A DNA stretch of 64,000 nt from assembly GCF_032062135.1 (NCBI RefSeq), contig NC_092859.1, positions 132,136,518-132,200,517 on the forward strand, read 5' to 3'. This stretch comes from Pyxicephalus adspersus (taxonomy: Eukaryota > Chordata > Amphibia > Anura > Pyxicephalidae). Below are positions 11,801 to 21,100 of the stretch, one piece after another; position 1 is the stretch's first letter, and each line of letters starts with the position of its first letter. Both the position numbers and the translations under genes were made by a program. The notes beneath the pieces were generated by a model, which searched no databases, was not told where the DNA came from, and saw only the letters and a list, made by a program, of their open reading frames with translations.

Positions 11801-14741
11801 TAGTAACAAAACAAAAGCATTTTAATTTTTTTGGCAGATTTTATGTGTTTTTGATAACCTAAACTCATTTTATTTTCTGATGCTGAAGCATTGGCAGATT
11901 CCTCTAAGTCGACGCTTCCGCTCCCTGAAGCTCTGGTTTGTGATTCGTTCTTTTGGCATAAAGAATCTTCAGGCACACATCAGACATGTGAGTATTGGGA
12001 CCTGTGCTTGTATCAGCTGGTACCAAAAATATATAAATTATGATAAAATAATCCTTGAGTATAGTCATTTATTGATAAATAAAGATGGTATGATGAATAA
12101 AATCGGGAGTATCAGTTGGCAGAAGGAACTTCAACATTTTCTCTTTAAACTAGTTATTTACAACAGACCAATAAATATTCTGGAAGAGTTAGAAATATAA
12201 AATGGTATACAATAAATATTTATTACTGTTGTGCATAAATACAGTTCATTATAAGCAACATGCATAGGAGCAATGAGAAATGCTATAAGGGCCTGTGTCC
12301 ATGGCATTAGTTTGAGATGATTCTGACATCATTCAGAATTAATTGACATTTACATTTGACCTGCTGTTGACTTTTTAATCTGCATTTGATATGCTCCATG
12401 TGGGTTTTGCATACCCAAAGACTTGTAGGGGAATGCAAATCCCCTTTGGCACAAGCCTTAATATAATTTGCAAACTAAAAAAACAAATCTTCATCCTATT
12501 GTAATTGGACCAATGACCACTAGATGGTGCCAGATAGAAACAAACAGATGCACACAAGCAACTTCTAGTTTTGAATTTAGACCACATACCAATTCCCAAG
12601 CAGTAAAATTACTCACATTGATGCAGAATATACAAATTTATAAATAATCAATAAAAACATGCATGCTATGCACATTATAATTTCAATGATGAGTCAATAA
12701 CTGAGGCATGCCATGTTAGGCTGTAGTGTCCAGTGCAGGCACAATACTGTCTTGTATTAAAAAGAGGCATTGATTCCAGACATAATCTGTACAAAGCATT
12801 ATTCAGACTCTACCTGAAATGTTCAGTCCAGTTTTGGGCACCACTTCACAAAAATGATGTTATGAAACATGAGTGTGTGTAGAGAAGGGCAACTAAACCA
12901 ATAATAGGCATAAAGAAGCTCTGCCATGAAGAATGATTAGCTGAACTGAATTTATTTTCTCTTAGCAGGTTTAAAAAAGGATTACGATCACCATTTATAA
13001 ATAGCTAAATGGTCCATACATTGAACCTGTTGCAAAGTTATGTATTATGAATAGAGGCAGAGCAGTGGAGTCTTAATGGGCAAGATTTTTGCATTAGTGA
13101 TAAATTGCTTATCAAAAATACAATATAAATCATTTAAGATCCTAAGCGTTGTAAGTGATCTTATAATGGGGCCATCATGCGATGGCACTATACAGTCAAC
13201 AACTAAACATAGGTATACAGACAATGATCCAGAAATCCAGATAGAGACCCGGAGATCTGTAGTGGGCAAATGTTCCAGAAAAAACGTTTCACCCTCTAGG
13301 GGCTTCCTCAGGGGTATTGTAACATTTGGCAATACATTGTAGTGTACCGTAGACAATAGTTGTGTTAAGTTGTTGACTTATATTTATATATTTATATTTA
13401 TATTTATATGCTTGTATATGTATCACAGAGAGAGCAAGGGACTCAAATGACTCCCAAATGTTGGTGCAAGCCTCTGCCCTGCATACAACAGCTGCTCCAG
13501 TCTTGAACAAAATATTTACCAAGCAGGAAACAAACTCTTTAATCATCTAATGTTGATCCCACATCTCCGGACATCAACTGTTGCAAAGTTATTCATTCAA
13601 TGTAAAGTAAATGTAAGGGAAACACGGTGGCTCAGTGGTTAGCACTCTGGCTTAGCATGTGAGTCCATTTGAGAGACAGCTAGTCTCATGATTATAAACT
13701 ATGTAAAGCGCTGTGTAATATATTGGGCACATAAATACTGGATAACAATAATAATAAAAAGAAAAGGTATAAAGATATAAATGCACAGAATATATACCAT
13801 GTAGAAGTAAGTAAGCACCAGAGGCAGTAGATCCAGGGAATATCAAATCACCTTGACAGGGAACTGAGCTGGCCAAATACTTTGAGTCTATGGTGAAAGC
13901 TGACCAGCTGTTTGAAGTTCCTGCTAAGCAACACCTTGGCCTGGTTGTCTTCCGCCTTAAGGTTAACAAAACCATATTTTTTTTAATCAGGAACTTGACA
14001 ATAATTAAAATAAACATATATAAACTAGACCTTGAATAACTTATTTTCTTGTCCTTAATACAGGGCCCAAATGTACTGACGGAACAAGTACTAGCGGAGC
14101 TCACCAAGTCAGGAAATATGTACCTTGTACCAGCCACAATCAATGACAAGTTCATTATTCGTTTTACGGTCACCTCTCAGTTTACCACTAGGGAAGACAT
14201 TCAGCGTGACTGGAATCTTATCAGAGAAGCTGCAATAAATGTCACCAACCGACATCATAGTGCCATACCCAGCGATTGTCACCAGTTACAAAGAGAAACT
14301 ATGGAAGAGAACCAGGAGATCACTGTGCAGCCCAAACATGGAGATTTTAACCCTAAAGATTGGGTTGAGCAAATATGTGAAGATGACTTGGATCCCTTTG
14401 ATGACTGCTTCCCAGAGAGTGTACCGGTAGCTAGCCAACACAGACCAATGTCTTTTAAGTATCGATACTGGTCTACTCATGATAAGAAAAAGACGTCCCG
14501 ATCTCTTAGCTGCAATAGTGTTCCTGTTCATAATAGAGAGAAATGTATTGATAAGATTGTGCCACAATTTGAACTTCAGAAAGATGGCAGCATTCTTTCT
14601 AAACTACCAGGAAAGGTCATGATTTTAGAGAAAAATGGTTTCAGGAAATTAATTAAGTTCTATAGTATGCCCAGCTTTCCAGCAATTAGCATTCAATGCG
14701 GTCTCAAACTGCCCTGTTGCCCTCTGCAAGCACTCGTGTAG
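2814..14741 (+). CDS. HDC: Histidine decarboxylase, complete gene, 12 coding exons
   Basis: PLP-dependent group II decarboxylase that converts L-histidine to histamine in the cytosol. Joining the 12 exons listed separately gives 1,917 nt: 638 codons plus stop (human 662, with the same 12-exon plan). The start has A at -3 and G at +4, and opens [10 protein letters not shown] like the mammalian N-terminus. The PLP lysine is K304 in [10 protein letters not shown] (human K305). D272 in HIDAAYAG should contact the pyridine nitrogen, H193 the PLP ring, and Y333 in IYLRHANSG is the catalytic-loop tyrosine. S353 in QIPLSRRF matches human S354, which separates HDC from DOPA decarboxylase (Gly there), so substrate should be histidine. 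The last ~200 residues vary in the middle but keep [10 protein letters not shown] and the end [14 protein letters not shown]. All junctions are GT-AG and no frame is broken, so the gene looks functional. Residue roles come from family knowledge. Confidence 0.97.
2842..4507 (+). other. HDC intron 1, no feature
   Basis: AT-rich. A 144-codon antisense frame at 3542-3976 has no recognisable domain and is not called. Confidence 0.5.
4508..4680 (+). CDS. HDC: HDC coding exon 2
   Basis: Residues 10-67, from [12 protein letters not shown] to EEIIMPG, after a CTAG acceptor and before GTAATG. Contains [15 protein letters not shown], part of the N-terminal segment that swaps between subunits of the dimer in this fold. 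Confidence 0.96.
4681..5818 (+). other. HDC intron 2, no feature
   Basis: AT-rich; a polypyrimidine stretch and CTGTAG precede exon 3. No repeat family recognised. Confidence 0.5.
5819..5932 (+). CDS. HDC: HDC coding exon 3
   Basis: Residues 68-105, [19 protein letters not shown] through CLGFTW, 38 codons in phase 0, between CTGTAG and GTAAGT. The HPxxxAYFPA-type motif of group II decarboxylases forms part of the substrate pocket. Confidence 0.97.
6135..6260. repeat. Interspersed repeat fragment (TCTAGYGTGTACAGCAG family)
   Basis: Shares AAAATCTAG(C/T)(A)TGTGTACAGCAG, CTCCA and GTCATT with 47030-47165 and more weakly with 50945-51130. Probably remains of a small DNA transposon related to the GTGTGTAC-ended MITEs at 20.8 and 42.0 kb. 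Lies in HDC intron 3. Confidence 0.4.
6762..6895 (-). mobile_element. CR1/L2-type LINE 3' tail fragment
   Basis: On the + strand it reads GACATAAGTCCATCAAGTTC, then AACCACTAGGGAAATACA and GATCCAGAGGAAGGCAAAA; it matches the longer copy at 8771-9110. On the - strand this resembles the C-terminal end of a CR1/L2 reverse-transcriptase ORF. Lies in HDC intron 3. Confidence 0.5.
7039..7161 (+). CDS. HDC: HDC coding exon 4
   Basis: Residues 106-146 in phase 0, 41 codons. Begins [16 protein letters not shown] and ends GGGVLQ just before GTAAGC. The SSPACTELE motif lies near the PLP phosphate and substrate carboxylate in related structures. Confidence 0.97.
8074..8208 (+). CDS. HDC: HDC coding exon 5
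   Basis: Residues 147-191 in phase 0, 45 codons. Begins [16 protein letters not shown]; the [12 protein letters not shown] phosphate-binding loop spans the exon 4/5 junction. Acceptor TTTCAG, donor GTAATA. Confidence 0.97.
8771..9110 (-). mobile_element. CR1/L2-type LINE 3' end
   Basis: Starts with ACATAGTTACATAGTTAGTC, which on the - strand is the ACTATGTAACTATGT terminal repeat seen at the 3' ends of frog CR1/L2 elements (from memory). The - strand also gives a decayed peptide, [10 protein letters not shown], typical of the ORF end. 5' truncated, in HDC intron 5. Confidence 0.5.
9227..9370 (+). CDS. HDC: HDC coding exon 6
   Basis: Residues 192-239, 48 codons, [13 protein letters not shown] to GLVPVF. 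H193 is the histidine that stacks on the PLP ring in this family. Acceptor GTGCAG, donor GTGAGT. Confidence 0.97.
9952..10018 (+). CDS. HDC: HDC coding exon 7
   Basis: Residues 240-261 plus the first base of Cys262 ([20 protein letters not shown], then PI). The ATLGTT motif lies in the PLP site. Acceptor TTACAG, donor GTAAGT. 67 nt only. Confidence 0.95.
10137..10299 (+). CDS. HDC: HDC coding exon 8 (PLP lysine)
   Basis: Residues 262-315 plus two bases of Trp316. Carries [11 protein letters not shown] (D272) and [12 protein letters not shown] (K304, the Schiff-base lysine). Acceptor CCAG, donor GTAAGT. Confidence 0.97.
10938..11028 (+). CDS. HDC: HDC coding exon 9
   Basis: Residues 316-346, [15 protein letters not shown] to ATDFM. 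Includes Y333 in the flexible catalytic loop (IYLRHANSG). Acceptor GGCAG, donor GTAAGA. Confidence 0.97.
11231..11640. mobile_element. ACAGGTAGTCCC-ended DNA element, copy 1
   Basis: Begins ACAGGTAGTCCCAGAGTTAG. Shares long internal stretches with 25748-26219 (opposite orientation) and 52892-53204, including TTTGCATGACTTGCAGAA, TTTAATGACCAAGA and ACATCTATCCTAATTGCATT. Its second inverted end is degraded. Lies in HDC intron 9. A mariner/Tigger-like origin is suggested by the TA flanks of the better copies. Confidence 0.6.
11889..11987 (+). CDS. HDC: HDC coding exon 10
   Basis: Residues 347-379, 33 codons, [17 protein letters not shown] to LQAHIRH. S353 is the histidine-specificity residue. 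Acceptor CTGAAG, a slightly unusual AAG rather than CAG; donor GTGAGT. Confidence 0.96.
12517..12532 (+). promoter_or_regulatory. CTCF-like motif (weak)
   Basis: CCACTAGATGGTGCCA in HDC intron 10. It departs from the CCASYAGRKGGCRSY core by GGTG in place of GGCR. Occupancy is unknown. Confidence 0.25.
12716..13045 (+). mobile_element. CR1/L2 LINE reverse-transcriptase 3' domain fragment
   Basis: Conceptual translation gives [19 protein letters not shown], then KNDV, RRATK and [11 protein letters not shown]. This is the LYKALVRPHLEY-FWAP / VQRRATK / SYEERL / LFSLE series that ends CR1/L2 ORF2. In-frame stops (at V*RRATK and E*LAEL) show it is dead. Lies in HDC intron 10. Confidence 0.7.
13218..13345 (-). 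repeat. Interspersed repeat with CCTGAGGAAGCCCCTAGAGG signature
   Basis: The - strand reads CCTGAGGAAGCCCCTAGAGG, then GTGAAACGTTTTTTCTGGAA and ATTTGCCCACTACAGATCTC. Repeats with GAGGAAG...GTGAAACG are common in frog DNA (from memory). Compare 58690-59010 and the interior of 48477-49253. Class unknown. Confidence 0.4.
13620..13758 (+). mobile_element. tRNA-headed SINE, internally deleted
   Basis: Begins CACGGTGGCTCAGTGGTTAG; TGGCTCAGTGG fits a Pol III A box. It ends in GCGCTGTGTAATATATTGG and an AATAATAAT tail. The middle present in the 20018 copy is missing. Lies in HDC intron 10, just before exon 11. Confidence 0.6.
13860..13961 (+). CDS. HDC: HDC coding exon 11
   Basis: Residues 380-413, 34 codons: [13 protein letters not shown] to GLVVFRLK. 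Acceptor GACAG, donor GTTAAC, which is weaker than the other donors in the gene. C-terminal domain of the aminotransferase-like fold. Confidence 0.95.
14064..14741 (+). CDS. HDC: HDC coding exon 12 and stop
   Basis: Residues 414-638 and TAG at 14739-14741. The first part ends the catalytic core ([20 protein letters not shown]). From about residue 470 the sequence is divergent and acidic, then conserved blocks return: [15 protein letters not shown] and the terminal [14 protein letters not shown] ... [14 protein letters not shown]. In mammals this region is removed when the 74 kDa precursor matures (family knowledge). Confidence 0.96.
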   Translation, partial: GPNVLTEQVLAELTKSGNMYLVPATINDKFIIRFTVTSQFTTREDIQRDWNLIREAAINVTNRHHSAIPSDCHQLQRETMEENQEITVQPKHGDFNPKDWVEQICEDDLDPFDDCFPESVPVASQHRPMSFKYRYWSTHDKKKTSRSLSCNSVPVHNREKCIDKIVPQFELQKDGSILSKLPGKVMILEKNGFRKLIKFYSMPSFPAISIQCGLKLPCCPLQALV

Positions 14742-14770
14742 CATTACATGCAGGCCTTCAATGGCTAAGC

Positions 14771-15979
14771 ATTAAATGTGTCTGTTGCTTATACACAAGA
14801 TAGCCAATTTAGAAACTGGGTAAAACTCTAACCTTTAATTTCCCATTTAATATTAGGCTGCTTGTTTAGGATACTGGGCCAACCTATCAATCATTTCTGG
14901 CTTAGGTTTCCTATGAACTAAGAAATATTTACTATCAATTAAAAAAATATTTCAAAGTTGTCATCTTGCTTCACACTTCTCTATCTATTGGAGAATGTGG
15001 TGAAGGGAGACAAGCAGTCAATTGTCACTGCTAATGTGATAAAGTATCTCATAATATGCTGAAATCATTGGAGATGTCCTTAGCATTCTGGTGATGCAAG
15101 ATTGCTACTGAAAGCTTGACATTTTTACTCATTGGACCTGATTTATTAAAGCTCTCCAAGACTGGAGAGGATACACTTTTGTCAGTGAAGCTGGGTGATC
15201 CAAATCTGGAATGGATCTGGTCCAGGGCTGAAAAGTTTTAATAACAAATAGCAAATTACTTTTAAGAAATCTATTCCAGGTTTGCTGGATCACCCAGCTT
15301 TACCAATGAAAGTGTATCATCTCCAGTCTTTATTTAAATCAGGGCCATTGTGTTCAGCTTCTCTCCTTGTTTCAGAGGCTGCAGTTGGTGATATGCAATA
15401 AGTGAAGCCAGTAACTTACTACCACCACTGCAAACTCCTGCTTGATCTAAGAGGCTTCAATCTGTTCATGGCAAAAACGCCAACAAAACATCAACAGACA
15501 AGATAGCTGTCACCAGTGTGAATAGGCAATAGGTACATTTTAGCTTGAATAGATATGTGTCTAGAAAAACTGGCATTTTAGTGTAGTGTAGAGAAGATGA
15601 CTGCACTTTTAATGAGCACCAATAATACAATCCTAATATGCAATCTAATCTCCTATGAGGTTTTATTAAACGTGTAAATTGATATATATTTATAATATAG
15701 CTAGATACATTATTCCTGATGTCCAAAGCAGTTTGCATGTAATCTGGTACAACTAGCCAGGCATGTGATCACTTAGTACTACAGAGAAATACACACAAAT
15801 GTTGCCAAACAAAATCGCATTTTACTACTTTAATTCCAGCCATTCAACTGCAATTACAAACTCTATATATCCAATACCCACTAGCGTAAATTACCCTTTA
15901 TATGATCAATAAAATGATGTACTCTATTTTCTGTTCAAGTTTAAAAGGACCAAATTTATGTTTAATTTTAAGAAATAAA
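14771..15979 (+). terminator. HDC: Candidate HDC poly(A) signals
   Basis: ATTAAA at 14771-14776 lies only 30 bases after the stop; AATAAA lies at 15908-15913 and again at 15974-15979. Which is used cannot be told from sequence. If the distal ones are used, the foldback MITE at 15134-15346 would sit in the 3' UTR and could form a long hairpin in the mRNA. Confidence 0.35.
15134..15346. mobile_element. Foldback MITE (family A), near full length
   Basis: Ends GGACCTGATTTATTAAAG and, inverted, TTTAAATCAGGGCC. Arms of ~80 bases pair almost throughout (TCCAAGACTGGAG / CTCCAGTCTT; GTGAAGCTGGGTGATCC / GGATCACCCAGCTTTAC). Flanked by ATT on both sides, a possible 3-bp target duplication. Confidence 0.8.
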
Positions 15980-18065
15980 AGCAAAACAAACATTTAGCTC
16001 TTTATATGGTGATTGTACTGCACTTTTATTCTCTTAAAGGGGGGAGCATGTTGTCTGAATGTTGTTCTCTTGTAGGATGTTGAAAAGGTTCTGATATTCA
16101 TGCAGATTATTGAAGGAGCTGGGAGCAAGGACCACAAAAGACTAAAGTTGTGCTTATAGGCCCTTGAGTTTCATTGCCGGAGCCATTTTTTGAACATTTA
16201 TTAGTACGGAACACTAATCAGGTTTCAGATTGTGACCTTCTAGAAACAAGGTAACTGGTCTAGCCAGGACAATTGCTGACAAGTTGTAGGAGAAAGTAAA
16301 TGATCAACACCTTTATAAGAGCCCCAGCCTGACAGTAAGCAGACATGTGTGCAGGGTGCCAGGCTGGGGGCTTCAGTTGCACTAAAGTGTATAAAACTAA
16401 TATCTATTTTAGTATGTTTGGCATCACATCTTGTCTCCTACTAGGATAGCCAGGAAACTTTGCAACATATTCACAAATAATGTATTCACCTAAAACCCAA
16501 CTGAAATTTCAGTTAAAATCAGCTAAATTCCAGGTGAATCAAAACGAAAGGTGTACAAAATCTTGCAGTCCTTTTTGCCACAGCCAAAGTAAAAAAGCCT
16601 GATCAGCACGCTGCAGAGAGACCATTGTGCGAACGTAAAGGTTAGTCTTTAGTGGTCAGACACATCCCCTGCTAATGTAAAGCTAGAGCTTCCCAAACAG
16701 GATGCATGAGATTTGCTGATTGCAGACCTCTAGTTCAGAGCTCTGCAGAGAGACCATTGCTTTTTCACAAGGAGTGAGAGTCCTTCTCTGCAACATGCTG
16801 GTTGCAGTTTATTTACACTGTAACTGTTGTCTAAAGAGAATCAACTTTAACATTTGGTTCATTTTTAATGAACTAAGAATGCATCTAGCTTTCAGTGCCA
16901 AAAACAATATCTATATTTTTAGCAAGGATGTTATTATTTGACAACACCTTAAACATTATCATTTTACAACTCATTTTACACACATTAATAAATAGAAATA
17001 AGTACAACATGTAGAACCTAATTTATTTGTTTCTGCTAATACTATTGATGGTTAAGGCAAATTGCAAGCTACACAAAGGCTGCATAAAGAATAAAATCTT
17101 TCTAAAAATAACAACTTTCATCTTCACCTCCCCAAGAATATATTTTCCCCGATGACCCTGTTTATCTTTCTATTTAAAGAATTGCCTTCAGTTTTGTGTA
17201 TATCATTGTGCATTTATCACATTGGTGTTTGTTACGGTAAAACAAGGTCGCTGCTGCACTGGGATGAAGCCTGGAATAAATTAATACCAAAGGGACCTTT
17301 AAGATGCACCAGAGGATAATTCATGCTTTGTTAGAAATAAAAAATGCACAACAGAGCTGAACAGCATTGAGTAAATAAAGTGCAATAATTATCAACTTTC
17401 CCAGTCATACTATATCTACATATTATAAAGGATTATAGGCTGCAAATTACAAGGTAAATATAACGCAAAGAATGCCCCAAAAAATTACCTAAACTAGGGA
17501 AAGTGGAGTTGATTCCAAACATTCAGATTAAATTTTTTTTCCCCAGAGCAGGTTAGTGAATAAAGGTGTCACCTGATTGGATGCCAAGCGCACCTGCCTT
17601 GGTGTTGTTTTCATGCTGGTTCAAATAAGAAACTCAAGAAAGCTTATTAGGGTTTAAAGTATTTAGTATATCAGATTTCTTTTTTAACATTCACATGCTA
17701 TTGTTTGGATTTTTCATGTGCATGCGCAATAATAACCAGTCCAAAGAAACAGAGATTAGGACAAATGTTGACAGTAATATACTTTTGGCTCATTGTAAGT
17801 AGGCACCAAAACTTTATTCCAATTATGTGTCTGAGATGTAGATATTTTTAGTTTATTACTGAGTTTATTAAGAAACTGGGTAATCAGAAACTGATTATCT
17901 TCATGATAATGAATACATTTATTTCTGCATGTTCAGAAGTTCATTTTGTGACTTGTAGCTATGTGTTAAGAGCAGCAATTAGGTTTAAGGTTCAAGTTAG
18001 ATTTTGGCATTAGGTAGAAGTTAAGGCTCAACAATTGCCAATGTTCTTGGTGTGATCATTTAATA
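15347..18065. other. HDC-SLC27A2 intergenic DNA, no gene seen
   Basis: AT-rich intergenic sequence downstream of HDC. Short frames at 15466-15738 and 16720-16941 have no recognisable content. Confidence 0.45.
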
Positions 18066-18378
18066 TTACTACCCAGTATTTATACAGTGCCAACATATTA
18101 CAGGGTGCTCTACAAAGTCCATAGTCCTTAACTGTCCCTCAGAGGGGCTCACAATCTAATGTCCCTACCATAGTCATATGTCATTATCACAGTCTAAGGT
18201 CAGCTTAGGAAGAACCCAATTAACCTACCTCCATGATTTTTGGAATGTGGGAAGAAACCCACACAAACAGGGATAGAACCTGTAAACTCCATGCAAATAG
18301 TGACCTGGCTGAGATTCAAAACCGGAACCTAGTGATGCAAAGGCCAGAGTGCTAACCTCTAAACCACCATGCTGCTTC
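18066..18378 (-). mobile_element. tRNA-headed SINE, full-length, antisense
   Basis: Reverse complement of the 20018-20355 element: the + strand runs from the 3' end (ACCCAGTATTTATACAGTGC) through GGAATGTGGGAAGAAACCCA to the tRNA-like head GAGTGCTAACCTCTAAACCA. Substitutions indicate an old copy. Confidence 0.65.
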
Positions 18379-18731
18379 GTTTGCATCTGAATTCAAAACC
18401 TGAACTGAAAAAAAGGAACAGAAACTTTTTACTTAATTTTTAATTAGGTTGGTGCATTTGAGTTGTATAACCAAAATATATACATTGCCCTATACATATA
18501 TATATATATATGGTACTCAAACACAACAAAGTAATTTTACATTTGCTTAGTTAGGCATCTTACAATCAAAAAGAAAACAAATGAATTGTGAGCACTAAAC
18601 AGAAGAAAATTGACAGATCATTTTTAACATTAAACAGAAAATAAATATGGCAAAATCATTTTATCCTTTCAATAATTCAAAGACAAACATAAAGCCCCTA
18701 ACTCTGTATTCTTCCCATATATGCAAATAAG

Positions 18732-19780
18732 ACCCCCCGTGGCTTCACCGATTTTGAAAGGGCATGCAGAGATGACCCGCATGCTAAAAGGTTAATCTCC
18801 TCATTGCAATCTACATTGCTGTCAGGGTTCCATGAGAGGCCCCCACCTTAAACATATGCATGGGCTCGGGATGTGGGGCAGGATCTCTCCAAAGATCGAT
18901 GGGAGGAGGCCAGATGCTCTCAAAATACGCTCACGGTGGAAACCACTTACAAAGTCCAGTTTAGGTGGCACCCGACTCCACTTCAGTTGTCAAAGATATA
19001 CCCCTTTTCCTCCCCCCCATGTTACTGTGGTTGTGGAGAGGTGGGATCCAAGAGGTAGGAATGCCCTATGGTCCAACGATTCTGGGTGTCAGTGTTCGCT
19101 ATACCAAAGCAATCTTGGGTTTATCACTACAGCTGACACCTACCATGGCTCTACTACAGTTGGATCTGGAAGATCACCCAAGAATGGTGTCTATATTGTT
19201 GCTTCACATATTCAATGCAGCAAAATTTATCCTGGTCAGGGCCTGGAATTCCCCCAGACTCAAATTTGGAGAGGTGAAGGCTCGCCTGAAAGATGTCACT
19301 GTGAATGAAAAACTGTCCGCTCTGGTACTGGAGCTCTTTGAGCAATTTCAGCAGGTATGGCAAGCTTGGATTGATTTTACCTTCCAGGGTACATTTGATG
19401 CACAGCTCTTGAGATTTTAAAGATGACGCTTGTGAGGGGTGCTGGGTGGCCAGCCCTCTTCCCCTAACCCCCCCTTTTTTTATTACTGGCGGTTGGATCC
19501 GGGGGCCTAGAGGAGGCCTTGCTGTTGCATTACTTCAGGGCCAGCAGGAGTATAATACTTATGGCATAACCAGATATTTTGTTGTATGTGCTTTAATGAC
19601 ACGTTGTTGATTGTTATGATGTTACACTGTCAATGATTTAGTAATTCTATTTTGCAATTGCTCATGACTATTGTGTACCTTGGTTTATTGTATTATGCTG
19701 TTGAAGCTACTGTATGTACAAAATGATCGCCTTTATATTGCAAAAAATTCAATACAATAATTTTAAAATAAAAAGTGCAA
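18732..19780 (+). mobile_element. L1/Tx1-type LINE, 5'-truncated 3' end
   Basis: Carries the C-terminal part of an L1-like ORF2 in shifting frames: WHPTPLQLSKIYPFSSPPCY (the Trp/Cys-rich region after the reverse transcriptase), then LLLHIFNAAKFILVRAW, the usual LxHIFxAAKxxIAxxW block. It ends with a 3' UTR and AATTCAATACAATAATTTTA, then an A-rich tail with AATAAA. 5' truncation is the normal outcome of LINE insertion. It belongs to the same broad group as 33385-38560. Confidence 0.75.
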
Positions 19781-20017
19781 AATAAGCCATGCTTTCAGCC
19801 TGCAAAATTCCCTCCCAGCACCACAAAAGGTGCACATTTCCCATGATATGTGACTGCCATGGGATTGATTAAGCAGTACAGAAAGCCCAGTACAGGCTAC
19901 CTTCATCATAATTTATTGGAGAACAAAGTGTATCCCTAGCCAAAATCTTTTTGTAATCTGGATTAATAAGGGGAGTGGTTATTTGAGACAGGTTTTTATT
20001 TTACTCTATTCTTGGAT

Positions 20018-20355
20018 GATAGGCATGGTGGGTTAGAGGTTAGCTCCCTGGCCTTTGCAGCTCTAGGTCCCAGGGTAAAATCACAGCCAGAACACTATCT
20101 GCATGGAGTTTGCAGGTTCTCCCCGTGTTTGTGTGGGTTTCCCCTAGGTACTCCGGTTTCCTCCCACATTCCAAAAACTTTTTGTTAGGTTAATTGTCTT
20201 CCCCCAAAATAACCTTGACTGTGTTAATGACATATGAATATGACGGGACATTAGATTGTGAGCCGCTTTGAGGGACAGTTGGTGACATGACTTTGGTCTT
20301 TGTGAAGCTCTGTGTAATATGTTGGCACTATATATATATACAAGGTAATAATAAT
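20018..20355 (+). mobile_element. tRNA-headed SINE, full-length
   Basis: tRNA-like head (GGTGGGTTAGAGGTTAGCTC, CTGGCCTTTGCAGC), then a conserved body (GCATGGAGTTTGCAGGTTCT, CTCCGGTTTCCTCCCACATT). The 3' part has GACATTAGATTGTGAGC and AATATGTTGGCACTATATAT and ends in TAATAATAATT. Related copies lie at 13620, 18066 and 31447. Assignment as a SINE rests on the Pol III-like head. Confidence 0.7.
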
Positions 20356-20766
20356 TGACAAAATCTATCTGATTTGGTGACCCTTGTAAATGGGATATCA
20401 AAGGACAGGAAAGCCAAACCTTTACAGTTGTCCCCAAAAGGGCAATTACCGTAAGATAACTGTACCTAACAGAAACTAGCAGAGAAGCAATTGGTAACTT
20501 GCAAGTTAATTTGGGGCCTGTAAAGTGAAGTAGAATGGTGCAGTGCGATAGGAAGCATGAAGGGCAAAATTTCAACTATAAGTTGAAGCTGTTTCTTTGT
20601 GAGAGACAGGGACAACCAAGGACAGTCCAAACAGGTTTGTCTTTCACTTTTTTTTTAGCAAGGCAGTAAATAAACACAGATCACTGCATAAGGGCATTGT
20701 ACAGCAAGCTATAACATAAAACAAACCAAACATTTACTCAGTGGAGCCACTAATGTCAGATTCTTA

Positions 20767-21097
20767 AGCTGCGTACACACGGCAAATTTTTCTCGCCCGA
20801 TAATCGGTATCGGCCAATTATCGGGCGAAAATCTGCCGTGTGTACAGTCGGTCGTCGTCCATCGTCCGACGACCGTCCTGGCGGATCCATGGACGATGGA
20901 CGACGACCGATCCTAATGAAAGGGAAGGGGAGAGCGCGCAGCAGGGTGCCGCTCCGTCGCTCTCCCCCTCCCCTCTCCATAGAGCATGAACGGTGCTGTA
21001 TGTACAGCATCGTTCATGCATCTTGCAGTCTTTTCTCGTTGGAAAGGATCGTGAAAGATCCTTTCCAACGAGAAAAATTGCAGGTGTGTACGCAGCT
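20767..21097. mobile_element. PIF/Harbinger-like MITE, 331 bp, GC-rich
   Basis: Perfect 14-bp inverted ends AGCTGCGTACACAC / GTGTGTACGCAGCT flanked by TTA on both sides (20764-20766 and 21098-21100). TTA duplications are the PIF/Harbinger habit (family knowledge). Inside are hairpins around 20780-20838 (CTCGCCCGATAATCGG / CCAATTATCGGGCGA) and 21032-21078 (CTCGTTGGAAAGGATC / GATCCTTTCCAACGAG). The core is far more GC-rich than its surroundings. No transposase, so non-autonomous. Confidence 0.8.
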
Positions 21098-21100
21098 TTA

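Noticed and set aside
13620..13758. Possible tRNA gene (A-box-like TGGCTCAGTGG)
   Set aside because: No B box and no cloverleaf; it is the head of a SINE with an AAT-rich tail.
13652..14173. 173-codon - strand open frame
   Set aside because: It is antisense to HDC exons 11 and 12 and the intervening intron; a shadow of real coding sequence.
18832..19420. Overlapping + strand frames of up to 158 codons
   Set aside because: They are frame-shifted pieces of a dead L1/Tx1 ORF2, annotated as a mobile element, not as genes.
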